Under the pieces are notes generated by a model. That model saw only the letters and a program-made list of their open reading frames with translations, was not told the DNA's origin and did not search any database. This document shows positions 33,104 through 41,410 of a DNA stretch of 64,000 nucleotides, in pieces (the first letter of the stretch is position 1; every line of letters starts with the position of its first letter). Location: positions 124,001 through 188,000 of the forward strand of contig NZ_JBKHUI010000007.1 in the NCBI RefSeq assembly GCF_046569695.1. Reading direction: 5' to 3'. The position numbers and the translations under genes were made by a program. The stretch comes from Kluyvera sp046569695 (GTDB taxonomy: Bacteria; Pseudomonadota; Gammaproteobacteria; Enterobacterales; Enterobacteriaceae).

Positions 33104-34435
33104 ATGGGGTTAATGAATTCATTTGAACGTGGGATGGAAAAAATCCTTGTTCCGATAGCCATTAAATTAAACTCGCAGATCCACGTTTCGGCCATTCGCG
33201 ACGCCTTTATTCTATCCTTTCCAATCGTCATGGCCAGCTCGCTGATTATTCTGATTAACTTCGCCATCCTCTCGCCTGACGGTTTTATCGCCAGTATCCT
33301 GCATCTGGGGACGATATTCCCTAATCTGGTCGATGCTCAGCAAATATTTACTCCGGTGATGAACGGCTCGGTCAATATTATGGCAGTACTAATTACCTTC
33401 CTCGTGGCGCGTAATATGGCGATAAGCTACCAGCAAGATGACCTGCTGTGCGGCCTGACCGCTATTGGCGCGTTTTTTGTGGTCTATACCCCATATACGA
33501 TTATCGATGGGCAGGCTTACCTGAGCACCAAATATCTGGGGCCACAGGGGTTGTTTGTAGCGGTTATTGTCGCGCTGCTGGCGAGTGAAATTTTCTGTCG
33601 CCTGGCGCGTAATCCGAAGGTGACCATTAATATGCCAGCCGCAGTACCGCCTGCAGTAGCACGCTCCTTCAAGGTACTGTTGCCGATCTTCTTCGTAATG
33701 ATCTTCTTCTCGGTGCTGAACTACCTGTTGTTGAAAATCTCGCCAAACGGCCTGAACGACCTGATCTACACCCTGATTCAGGCGCCGCTGAAGGATATGG
33801 GCACCAACATCGTGACTGTGTTGATTCTGGGGCTGGTGGCTAACTTCCTGTGGATCCTCGGCATTCATGGGCCGAACACCGTAGCGGCGATTCGTGAAAC
33901 CATCTTCTCAGAAGCGAATCTGGAGAACCTCTCCTATGCAGCCTCCCATGGTTCAACCTGGGGCGCGCCGTACCCGATTACCTGGACCGGTATTAACGAC
34001 GCCTTCGCCAACTGCGGCGGCTCCGGGATGACGCTGGGTCTGCTGCTGGCTATTTTTATTGCCTCCCGCCGCAAAGATTACCGCGATCTCGCCAAAATGG
34101 CCTTTGTGCCTGGCTTGTTTAACATCAACGAACCGGTGATGTTCGGTCTGCCTATCGTACTGAACCCGATTCTGGTGATTCCATTTATTCTGGTGCCGTT
34201 TGTTAACTCACTGATTGGCTATTTCTTTATTACCCTGGAAATTATTCCTCCGATTGCTTACGCGGTGCCGTGGACCACGCCAGGGCCGCTTATTGCTTTC
34301 TTCGGCACAGGGGGGAACTGGATGGCGCTCTTCGTCGGCATACTGTGCCTGGTGGTCGCAACGCTTATCTACCTGCCGTTCGTGATTGCCGCTAACAAAG
34401 TCAATACGTCGGCCGCAGCGGAACAGAACGCTTAA
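33104..34435 (+). CDS. PTS system EIIC component, lactose/cellobiose family
   Basis: 443 residues with about ten membrane segments. It is an EIIC of the lactose/cellobiose (ChbC/CelB) family: the N-terminal FERGMEKILVPIAIKLN and the NINEPVMFGLPIVLNPI stretch, with the substrate-contact NEPV motif, are diagnostic. It would translocate a beta-glucoside or chitobiose-like sugar. No EIIA, EIIB or 6-phospho-glycosidase gene is nearby, so it must borrow partners or act in another way. It is followed by a HAD phosphatase gene and is divergent from the GntR regulator. Confidence 0.92.
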   Translation: MGLMNSFERGMEKILVPIAIKLNSQIHVSAIRDAFILSFPIVMASSLIILINFAILSPDGFIASILHLGTIFPNLVDAQQIFTPVMNGSVNIMAVLITFLVARNMAISYQQDDLLCGLTAIGAFFVVYTPYTIIDGQAYLSTKYLGPQGLFVAVIVALLASEIFCRLARNPKVTINMPAAVPPAVARSFKVLLPIFFVMIFFSVLNYLLLKISPNGLNDLIYTLIQAPLKDMGTNIVTVLILGLVANFLWILGIHGPNTVAAIRETIFSEANLENLSYAASHGSTWGAPYPITWTGINDAFANCGGSGMTLGLLLAIFIASRRKDYRDLAKMAFVPGLFNINEPVMFGLPIVLNPILVIPFILVPFVNSLIGYFFITLEIIPPIAYAVPWTTPGPLIAFFGTGGNWMALFVGILCLVVATLIYLPFVIAANKVNTSAAAEQNA

Positions 34436-34458
34436 CGAAGGTAACGGCATAAAACGGT

Positions 34459-34489
34459 CCTCTCGCCCCATTGGGGAGGGAGTGAGGGG
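34459..34489. repeat. GC-rich palindromic extragenic repeat
   Basis: CCTCTCGCCCCATTGGGGAG continues into GGAGTGAGGGG. It resembles the larger CCCCTCACC...GGTGAGGGG element after dedD and sits in the gap between EIIC and HAD genes. Confidence 0.6.
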
Positions 34490-34520
34490 ACACACGCCCA
34501 CCATTTTCCGGGAGATACAG

Positions 34521-35330
34521 ATGATTAAGCTGATTATTACCGACCTCGACGGCACTTTCTTAAACCGCCACGGTGATTACAACCGCGAGTTGTTCCCGCA
34601 GGTTATGGCATTGATGCAGCAGCAGGGCGTGGCCTTTGCGCTGTGCACCGGCAAACAATGCGAGCGCGTCGAGGAACTGTTTGGTGAACAGGTGGGGGAT
34701 TTCTGGATCCTGGGCGACAGCGCCACACGGATTAAACATGCTGGAGACTATGTTTATCAGTCACTGATTAAAAACGCGCTGGGGCGCGAAATCATCCACA
34801 CGCTTGAGGAGGTCAACAGCGAGCCGGTGATCATCGCCTGCACGCCGTTTGGGGCGTACGTCAAAAACACCGTCTCCCCGGAGATGCTGCAGAAAGTGAA
34901 GATGTCCTACGCCAACGTGGTGCAGGTTGCGGCGTTCGATGAAGTCAGCCATGACTTCGTTAAAATTTCCCTTTTCGACATTAAAGGCCGTTGCCCGCAG
35001 ATTAAGCCGCACCTTGCAGATTACGTTGATAAAGCCTATATCGTGGTATCAGAAGACGCGTGGATTGATATCGCCGACGTGGGCGTGCACAAAGGCCATA
35101 CGGTGGAAATTTTGCAGGAGAGGCTGGGCGTCAACAAAGACGAAACGATGGTCTTTGGCGATGGGCTGAACGATATCGAACTGATGACCCGCGCCATCTG
35201 GAGCTTCGCCATGCGCAATGCATTTGACGAAACCAAGCAGGCAGCGCGGTTTATTACCGGCACCAATGATGACGACGCAGTCATGACGACCATTGCTCAG
35301 GTGCTGAGTTTACAGCAGCACCCAAAGTAG
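34521..35330 (+). CDS. HAD-IIB (Cof-type) phosphatase
   Basis: 269 residues from ATG 34521, with GGGAGA just upstream; the longer frame to 34386 overlaps the EIIC gene. Motif I is ITDLDGTFLN at residues 5-14 with the nucleophilic Asp, and motif IV is FGDGLNDIELM near residue 213. Cof-type HAD enzymes dephosphorylate small metabolites such as sugar phosphates. Linkage to EIIC suggests it acts on the imported phosphosugar, which is inference. It overlaps the convergent flk gene by 21 bases. Confidence 0.88.
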   Translation: MIKLIITDLDGTFLNRHGDYNRELFPQVMALMQQQGVAFALCTGKQCERVEELFGEQVGDFWILGDSATRIKHAGDYVYQSLIKNALGREIIHTLEEVNSEPVIIACTPFGAYVKNTVSPEMLQKVKMSYANVVQVAAFDEVSHDFVKISLFDIKGRCPQIKPHLADYVDKAYIVVSEDAWIDIADVGVHKGHTVEILQERLGVNKDETMVFGDGLNDIELMTRAIWSFAMRNAFDETKQAARFITGTNDDDAVMTTIAQVLSLQQHPK

Positions 35331-36419
35331 GATTGCCACCACGATCAGCACCACAAAGGCCAGTCCAGGGCGTGCTGACAGCGACTTAATTGAGGTCATC
35401 ATCGGTGCGAAAGGCGCGTAAATCGGCTGAATGTTCCGCACCTCCAGCGCCTCGGCATGCGCCACGCGTTCACGCTCAATACGTTTGAGGAACAGGAGGT
35501 TGAGCAACTCCTGAACCTGAACGGTGGTAAGCACCGTCTGTGGCGTCATATTCCAGTTCTGCTGCCCGTAATCACGCAGCACCTGAAGCTCCTGATCGCC
35601 CAACGGCTGCTTAAGCGCGGCCTGAAGCACGTTAAGCGTAGGGGCTGGGTGCGTGCTCAGCGTCAGCCGTGCCTGCAAGAGGGTCACCAGCGAGGTGAAA
35701 TATTTCGCGGGAAGCAGCTCGCTGGTCTTCACCGGCGAAAATTCCTGTAGCGACTGCCATAGCGGCTTATTGGCGTCACTGGACGACGATGATGCTTTAT
35801 CGGAGTAGAGCGCGTCGGGCTTCACGCTGGCGAGCTCAATTAGCGACTGCCAGATTTGCTTACTCGACTCGCCGGTCGCCGCGGACAGCTTGCTGACCAG
35901 CTGGTTGAGCGTGGTGTATTCTGCCGGCAGCAGCGGACGGTCGGTCGCCGGGCGCTGCTGCGGCTGAGGAATTGATAGCTGCCCACGCTGAAGCAGCAGC
36001 AGCACATTATTAAGCTGCGGCTGGGTAAGCTGGTTCAGGGCGGTGTGCCCATACTGCTGACGGATAAAATCACTGACGGCCTGGCGGTTGTTGCCCTGGC
36101 TTAGCAGTTCGGTCAGCTGAGACAGTGTTTGTCGCATGCTGAGGTTCTGCTCGGCGGTGCCGATACGCTGATTCAGATTTTGTTCCGCTGCCGGGAAATG
36201 ACGCGACAACAGCGGCGTATCGCTTTTCACGCCCAGATCGTGCTTTACGCCAGCCCACACCTCGGCATTTTGCTGCGAGGTCATGGTGATAAGGCGCGTG
36301 ATCAAGCGTTCCAGCACGGTGCGTTGCTGGAGACTCAGCGGCTGCTCTCCGGCATTGGAAAGCGGTGTAGGGCCGGCCCCCGGAGGGCGCGCAGGCATAC
36401 CTGAGATGGGTTGCGTCAT
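35310..36419 (-). CDS. flk: Flagellar regulator Flk
   Basis: 369 residues from ATG at 36419 (MTQPISGMPARPPG), somewhat longer than the roughly 331 residues of E. coli. It is a cytoplasmic protein anchored by a single C-terminal membrane segment (AFVVLIVVAILLWVLL). Flk couples flagellar ring assembly to late gene expression by preventing premature export of the anti-sigma factor FlgM. The N-terminal 50 residues are Pro-rich. Its position next to the divergent pdxB is as in E. coli. The frame to 36476 adds 19 residues without support. Confidence 0.88.
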   Translation of the reverse strand: MTQPISGMPARPPGAGPTPLSNAGEQPLSLQQRTVLERLITRLITMTSQQNAEVWAGVKHDLGVKSDTPLLSRHFPAAEQNLNQRIGTAEQNLSMRQTLSQLTELLSQGNNRQAVSDFIRQQYGHTALNQLTQPQLNNVLLLLQRGQLSIPQPQQRPATDRPLLPAEYTTLNQLVSKLSAATGESSKQIWQSLIELASVKPDALYSDKASSSSSDANKPLWQSLQEFSPVKTSELLPAKYFTSLVTLLQARLTLSTHPAPTLNVLQAALKQPLGDQELQVLRDYGQQNWNMTPQTVLTTVQVQELLNLLFLKRIERERVAHAEALEVRNIQPIYAPFAPMMTSIKSLSARPGLAFVVLIVVAILLWVLL

Positions 36420-36528
36420 GATTCTTCCTTTCTGCAAAGCGGTACTGATGCCAGGCGCGAGTATTCCTGGCGGCAAGATTATGGCACACTTCCCCGGTTT
36501 ACTCTCGTTCTCAGACAGGTACTGAACC

Positions 36529-37656
36529 GTGAAAATCCTTGTTGATGAAAATATGCCCTACGCCCGTGAACTTTTTAGTCGTCTGGGCGAAGTGAGGGCT
36601 GTTCCTGGCCGCCCGATTCCGACCGATGCGTTAACCGATGCGGATGCGCTGATGGTGCGATCGGTAACGAAGGTGAATGAAGCGCTGCTTGCCGACAAGG
36701 CGATTAAGTTTGTCGGGACCGCCACCGCGGGCACCGACCACGTAGACCAGCCGTGGCTGGCGCAGGCGGGTATTGGTTTTTCTGCCGCACCCGGCTGTAA
36801 CGCCATTGCGGTGGTGGAATATGTCTTCTCGGCGCTGCTGATGCTGGCCGAGCGCGACGGTTTTGCGCTGGCTGACCGCACCGTCGGTATCGTCGGCGTG
36901 GGTAACGTGGGTGGCCGTCTGCAAAAGCGCCTTGAAGCGTTGGGGATTAAAACGCTGCTCTGCGATCCGCCGCGTGCGGACAACGGCGACGAAGGGGATT
37001 TCCGCTCGCTCGACGAACTGGTCGCTGAAGCTGACGTCATCACCTTCCACACGCCGCTCTATAAAGAAGGGCAGTATAAATCGTTGCATCTGGCCGATGA
37101 GGCGCTGATTCGCCGCCTGAAGCCGGGGGCGATTCTGATCAACGCCTGCCGTGGCCCGGTGGTGGATAACGCTGCGCTGCTGAAATGTCTGGAAGCGGGG
37201 CAGGAATTGAGCGTGGTGTTGGACGTTTGGGAACCCGAACCGGATCTCAACCTGGCGCTGCTCGATAAAGTGGATCTCGGCACTTCGCATATCGCTGGCT
37301 ACACCCTGGAAGGTAAAGCACGCGGTACTACCCAGGTGTTTGAAGCCTACAGCCAGTTTATTGGTCAACCACAGCAAGTGACGCTCTCGACGCTGCTGCC
37401 GGCACCTGAGTTTGGTCGTATCAGCCTGCACGGCCCGCTCGATCAGCCTACGCTGAAAAGACTGGTCCATTTAGTGTATGATGTGCGCCGCGATGACGCG
37501 CCGCTGCGAAAAGTGGCGGGGATCCCCGGCGAATTCGACAAACTGCGCAAGAACTATCTCGAGCGTCGCGAATGGTCATCATTGACCGTTGAGTGTGATG
37601 ATGCCAATGCCGCCGAGTTGCTGCAAAAACTCGGGTTTAACGCCGTACACTGTTAA
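36529..37656 (+). CDS. pdxB: Erythronate-4-phosphate dehydrogenase
   Basis: 375 residues (378 in E. coli), a D-2-hydroxyacid dehydrogenase family enzyme. It oxidises 4-phosphoerythronate in the DXP-dependent route to pyridoxal phosphate. The NAD-binding motif is VGIVGVGNVGGRL near residue 122, and catalytic residues are in ACRGPVVDNAAL (Arg), LDVWEPEP (Glu) and GTSHIAGYT (His). The start codon is GTG, giving MKILVDENMPYAREL. In E. coli it is the first gene of the pdxB-usg-truA-dedA operon. A terminator-like hairpin lies before usg. Confidence 0.96.
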   Translation: MKILVDENMPYARELFSRLGEVRAVPGRPIPTDALTDADALMVRSVTKVNEALLADKAIKFVGTATAGTDHVDQPWLAQAGIGFSAAPGCNAIAVVEYVFSALLMLAERDGFALADRTVGIVGVGNVGGRLQKRLEALGIKTLLCDPPRADNGDEGDFRSLDELVAEADVITFHTPLYKEGQYKSLHLADEALIRRLKPGAILINACRGPVVDNAALLKCLEAGQELSVVLDVWEPEPDLNLALLDKVDLGTSHIAGYTLEGKARGTTQVFEAYSQFIGQPQQVTLSTLLPAPEFGRISLHGPLDQPTLKRLVHLVYDVRRDDAPLRKVAGIPGEFDKLRKNYLERREWSSLTVECDDANAAELLQKLGFNAVHC

Positions 37657-37669
37657 TGTCTTCTTAATC

Positions 37670-37703
37670 ACTCTGCTGGATACTCCGGCAGAGTCGCTTT
37701 TTT
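37670..37703 (+). terminator. Intergenic terminator/attenuator between pdxB and usg
   Basis: ACTCTGCTGGA pairs with TCCGGCAGAGT around TAC, followed by CGC and six T residues. Since usg follows within 16 bases, it probably gives partial read-through. Confidence 0.7.
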
Positions 37704-37718
37704 CTGGAGTAAATCACC

Positions 37719-38732
37719 ATGTCTGAAGGCTGGAATATTGCCATCCTGGGCGCGACCGGCGCCGTAGGCGAAGCCCTGCTTGAAACCCTTGCTGAACGTC
37801 AGTTCCCGGTGGGTGATATCTATGCGCTGGCGCGCACCGACAGCGCGGGCGAACATCTGCGTTTTAACGGTAAATCGGTCAGAGTGCAGGATGCCGCAGA
37901 GTTCGACTGGACTCAGGCTCAACTGGCATTCTTTGCCGCCGGTCAGGAAGCGTCGGCAAGCTATGCCGAAGAAGCCACCAACGCGGGCTGCCTGGTTATC
38001 GACCTCAGCGGTCTGTTCGCGCTGGAGCCGGATGTGCCGCTGGTGGTGCCGGACGTGAACCCGTTCGTGATGGCGGATTACCGCAACCGTAACCTGATTG
38101 CTGTCGCCGATAACCAAACCAGCCAGCTTCTGGCTGCGCTGAAGCCGCTGATTGATGACGGCGGCCTGTCGCGTATCAACGTGACCAGCCTGATCTCCGC
38201 CTCCGCGCACGGCAAGAAAGCCGTTGATGCGCTGGCAGGGCAGAGCGCCAAGCTGCTGAACGGTATTCCGATTGATGAAGATGACTTCTTTGGCCGCCAG
38301 CTGGCGTTCAACATGCTGCCGCTGCTGCCAGACCGTGAAGGCTCCGTGCGTGAAGAGCGTCGTATCGTCGACCAGGTTCGCAAAATCCTGCAGGACGACG
38401 GTCTGATGATTTCTGCAAGCTGCGTGCAGTCGCCGGTATTCTACGGCCACGCGCAGATGGTGAGCTTTGAAGCCATGCGTCCGCTGTCTGCGGAAGAAGC
38501 GCGTGATGCTTTCTCCCGCGGCGAAGATATCGTGCTGTCTGAAGAGGGTGAATTCCCGACTCAGGTTGGCGATGCTACTGGCAGCGCGCACCTCTCCATC
38601 GGCTGCGTTCGTAACGATTACGGTATGCCGGAACAGGTTCAATTCTGGTCCGTTGCTGATAACGTTCGCTTCGGCGGCGCGTTGATGGCGGTTAAAACCG
38701 CTGAGAAACTGGTGCAGGAGTATCTGTACTAA
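37719..38732 (+). CDS. usg: Usg, aspartate-semialdehyde dehydrogenase-like protein
   Basis: 337 residues, the length of E. coli Usg. It has the aspartate-semialdehyde dehydrogenase fold with the N-terminal NADP motif ILGATGAVGEALL. The active-site Cys that Asd proteins carry in the middle of the chain is not evident at the expected SNCTT motif, so enzymatic activity is doubtful, as known for Usg. ATG follows CTGGAG. Its stop overlaps the truA ATG (TAATG). Confidence 0.94.
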   Translation: MSEGWNIAILGATGAVGEALLETLAERQFPVGDIYALARTDSAGEHLRFNGKSVRVQDAAEFDWTQAQLAFFAAGQEASASYAEEATNAGCLVIDLSGLFALEPDVPLVVPDVNPFVMADYRNRNLIAVADNQTSQLLAALKPLIDDGGLSRINVTSLISASAHGKKAVDALAGQSAKLLNGIPIDEDDFFGRQLAFNMLPLLPDREGSVREERRIVDQVRKILQDDGLMISASCVQSPVFYGHAQMVSFEAMRPLSAEEARDAFSRGEDIVLSEEGEFPTQVGDATGSAHLSIGCVRNDYGMPEQVQFWSVADNVRFGGALMAVKTAEKLVQEYLY

Positions 38733-39544
38733 TGTCTGACATGGAGCAACTGCCGGTCTATCGAATTGCGCTGGGCATTGAGTACGACGGCAGCAAATAT
38801 TACGGCTGGCAGCGGCAAAACGAAGTGCGCAGCGTGCAGGAGAAGCTCGAAAAAGCGCTCTCGCAGGTGGCAAATGAACCTATCAACGTGTACTGCGCCG
38901 GGCGAACTGACGCCGGCGTTCACGGCACGGGTCAGGTAGTGCACTTTGAAACCCGCGCGTTGCGTAAAGACGCCGCATGGACGCTGGGTGTAAATGCGAA
39001 TTTACCTGGTGACATCGCGGTGCGTTGGGTGAAAGCTGTTCCCGACGATTTTCACGCTCGCTTTAGCGCAACGGCGCGTCGCTACCGCTACGTCATTTAC
39101 AACCACCGGTTGCGTCCGGCGGTGTTGGGGCAGGGTGTGACCCATTATCACCAGCCGCTGGACGCGGAGCGGATGCACCGCGCCGCGCAGAGCCTGCTGG
39201 GCGAGAATGACTTCACCTCGTTTCGTGCGGTGCAGTGCCAGTCGCGTACGCCATGGCGCAACGTGATGCATATCAACGTGACGCGCTATGGCAACTATAT
39301 TGTGGTGGACATCAAAGCAAATGCCTTTGTGCACCACATGGTAAGGAATATTGTTGGCAGCCTGATGGAAGTTGGCGCAGGAAACCAGCCGGAGAGCTGG
39401 ATGGCAGAACTGCTGGCGGCAAAAGACAGGACGCTTGCCGCCGCAACGGCAAAAGCGGAAGGGCTGTACCTGGTGGCGGTAGATTATCCCGCCCACTTTG
39501 CACTGCCTAACGCGCCGATGGGCCCGCTTTTCCTGGCGGACTAA
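38732..39544 (+). CDS. truA: tRNA pseudouridine(38-40) synthase TruA
   Basis: 270 residues. It isomerises uridines 38, 39 and 40 in the anticodon stem of many tRNAs. The catalytic Asp is in CAGRTDAGVHGTGQVVH (about residue 60), and KANAFVHHMVRNIVG is the conserved C-terminal block. It is translationally coupled to usg and followed by dedA after 25 bases. Confidence 0.97.
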   Translation: MSDMEQLPVYRIALGIEYDGSKYYGWQRQNEVRSVQEKLEKALSQVANEPINVYCAGRTDAGVHGTGQVVHFETRALRKDAAWTLGVNANLPGDIAVRWVKAVPDDFHARFSATARRYRYVIYNHRLRPAVLGQGVTHYHQPLDAERMHRAAQSLLGENDFTSFRAVQCQSRTPWRNVMHINVTRYGNYIVVDIKANAFVHHMVRNIVGSLMEVGAGNQPESWMAELLAAKDRTLAAATAKAEGLYLVAVDYPAHFALPNAPMGPLFLAD

Positions 39545-39569
39545 CGAAGTCATTTAGGGCTAAGACAAT

Positions 39570-40229
39570 ATGGATCTCATCCGTTTTTTGATTGATTTCA
39601 TCCTGCACATTGATGTGCACCTGGCGGAGCTGGTTGCGCAGTACGGCATCTGGGTATACGCCATTCTGTTCCTGATTCTGTTCTGCGAAACGGGGCTGGT
39701 GGTGACGCCGTTCCTGCCGGGCGACTCGCTGCTGTTTGTTGCTGGTGCGCTGTCGGCACTGCCGACCAACGATCTCAACGTCCACCTGATGGTGGTGCTG
39801 ATGGTGATTGCGGCGATTGTCGGCGATGCGGTGAACTACACCATTGGGCGGCTATTTGGTGAGAAGCTCTTTAGCAACCCGAATTCGAAAATCTTCCGTC
39901 GTAGCTACCTCGATAAAACCCATGCGTTCTACGATAAGCACGGCGGAAAAACCATTATTCTGGCGCGATTTGTACCTATCGTCAGAACATTTGCGCCATT
40001 TGTGGCGGGAATGGGCCATATGTCCTATCGTCATTTTGCTATCTACAACGTGACCGGCGGGCTGCTGTGGGTGCTGTTGTTCACCTACGCGGGCTACCTG
40101 TTTGGCGATCTGCCGGTGGTTCAGGAAAACCTGAAGCTGCTGATTGTCGCTATTATTGTGCTGTCGATATTGCCGGGCGTGATTGAAGTGATTCGCCACC
40201 GTCGCAAGGCGGCAAAACAGGCAAAATAA
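39570..40229 (+). CDS. dedA: DedA family inner membrane protein
   Basis: 219 residues, five or so membrane-associated segments. The DedA signature is present: FCETGLVVTPFLPGDSLLF near residue 37 and the ARFVPIVRTFAPFVAGMG motif near 130. DedA proteins are undecaprenyl phosphate or phospholipid flippase-like membrane proteins with partly overlapping functions. The C-terminus is basic. It is the last gene of the pdxB-usg-truA-dedA set; a hairpin (GGGCACG/CGTGCCC) follows without a T-tract. Confidence 0.95.
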   Translation: MDLIRFLIDFILHIDVHLAELVAQYGIWVYAILFLILFCETGLVVTPFLPGDSLLFVAGALSALPTNDLNVHLMVVLMVIAAIVGDAVNYTIGRLFGEKLFSNPNSKIFRRSYLDKTHAFYDKHGGKTIILARFVPIVRTFAPFVAGMGHMSYRHFAIYNVTGGLLWVLLFTYAGYLFGDLPVVQENLKLLIVAIIVLSILPGVIEVIRHRRKAAKQAK

Positions 40230-40424
40230 ACCCTGCACGCGGGGCACGATTCAGCCGTGCCCTGTTACGACATGTTTCGCGGTTCGACCACTTTTTTATG
40301 CCAAGTTTCGGGCTGTTATGTTTTAATGTGCAACATTCATGGTCTATGAGGGGCAAAAGTGGCATTATGCGCGCCCCCTTATGGCAAAACTGGCATCGAC
40401 CAGGTTCAGGCAGAAAGGTTATCA

Positions 40425-41339
40425 ATGAGCTGGATTGAACGAATTAAAAGCAATATCACACCTACCCGTAAGGCGAGCATCCCGGAAGGGGTGTGGACCA
40501 AATGCGATAGCTGTGGTCAGGTTCTGTATCGCGCCGAGCTGGAGCGTAACCTCGAGGTTTGCCCGAAGTGCGATCATCACATGCGTATGTCAGCGCGTAA
40601 TCGCCTGCATAGCCTGTTAGATGAAGGGTCCCTGGTAGAACTGGGTAGTGAACTTGAGCCGAAAGACGTGCTGAAGTTCCGTGACTCTAAAAAGTATAAA
40701 GACCGTCTGGCATCTGCTCAGAAAGAGACAGGTGAAAAAGACGCGCTGATCGTCATGAAAGGCACCCTGCACGGTATGCCGGTTGTCGGTGCGGCCTTTG
40801 AGTTCTCCTTTATGGGCGGCTCAATGGGTTCTGTTGTCGGCGCGCGTTTTGTCCGTGCCGTTGAACAGGCGCTGGAAGACAACTGTCCGCTGATCTGCTT
40901 CTCCGCTTCCGGGGGTGCGCGTATGCAGGAAGCGCTGATGTCTCTGATGCAGATGGCGAAAACCTCTGCGGCACTGGCGAAAATGCAGGAACGCGGTTTA
41001 CCGTACATTTCCGTGCTGACCGACCCAACCATGGGTGGTGTCTCCGCCAGCTTCGCGATGCTGGGCGACCTGAACATCGCCGAGCCAAAAGCGCTGATTG
41101 GCTTTGCCGGCCCGCGTGTTATCGAACAGACCGTTCGTGAGAAACTGCCACCGGGCTTCCAGCGCAGTGAGTTCCTCATCGAGAAGGGCGCTATCGACAT
41201 GATCGTTCGCCGCCCTGAAATGCGTCTGAAGCTTGCCAGCATTCTGGCGAAGCTGATGAATCTCCCGGCACCGAACCCGGACGCGCCGCGCGAAAGCGTG
41301 GTGGTACCACCGGTACCGGATCAGGAACCTGAGGCCTGA
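40425..41339 (+). CDS. accD: Acetyl-CoA carboxylase carboxyltransferase beta subunit
   Basis: 304 residues from ATG 40425 after AAAGG. The N-terminal zinc ribbon is CDSCGQVLYRAELE...CPKCDHH (four Cys at about 27, 30, 46, 49), and the crotonase-like core shows SASGGARMQEALMSLMQM and LTDPTMGGVSASFAMLGD. With AccA it transfers the carboxyl group from biotin to acetyl-CoA, the committed step of fatty acid synthesis. The upstream 195 bases contain its promoter. A terminator lies between it and folC. Confidence 0.97.
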   Translation: MSWIERIKSNITPTRKASIPEGVWTKCDSCGQVLYRAELERNLEVCPKCDHHMRMSARNRLHSLLDEGSLVELGSELEPKDVLKFRDSKKYKDRLASAQKETGEKDALIVMKGTLHGMPVVGAAFEFSFMGGSMGSVVGARFVRAVEQALEDNCPLICFSASGGARMQEALMSLMQMAKTSAALAKMQERGLPYISVLTDPTMGGVSASFAMLGDLNIAEPKALIGFAGPRVIEQTVREKLPPGFQRSEFLIEKGAIDMIVRRPEMRLKLASILAKLMNLPAPNPDAPRESVVVPPVPDQEPEA

Positions 41340-41345
41340 TAGTGT

Positions 41346-41376
41346 AAGGGCAGGGCCGGGTGGCTCTGCCCTTTTT
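41346..41376 (+). terminator. Terminator after accD
   Basis: AAGGGCAG...CTGCCCTT stem around GGGCCGGGTGGCT, followed by five T residues. Likely leaky, as folC follows after about 35 bases. Confidence 0.75.
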
Positions 41377-41410
41377 GCTTTTATTCACCGTTGTTGGATG
41401 TTGCGGCACT

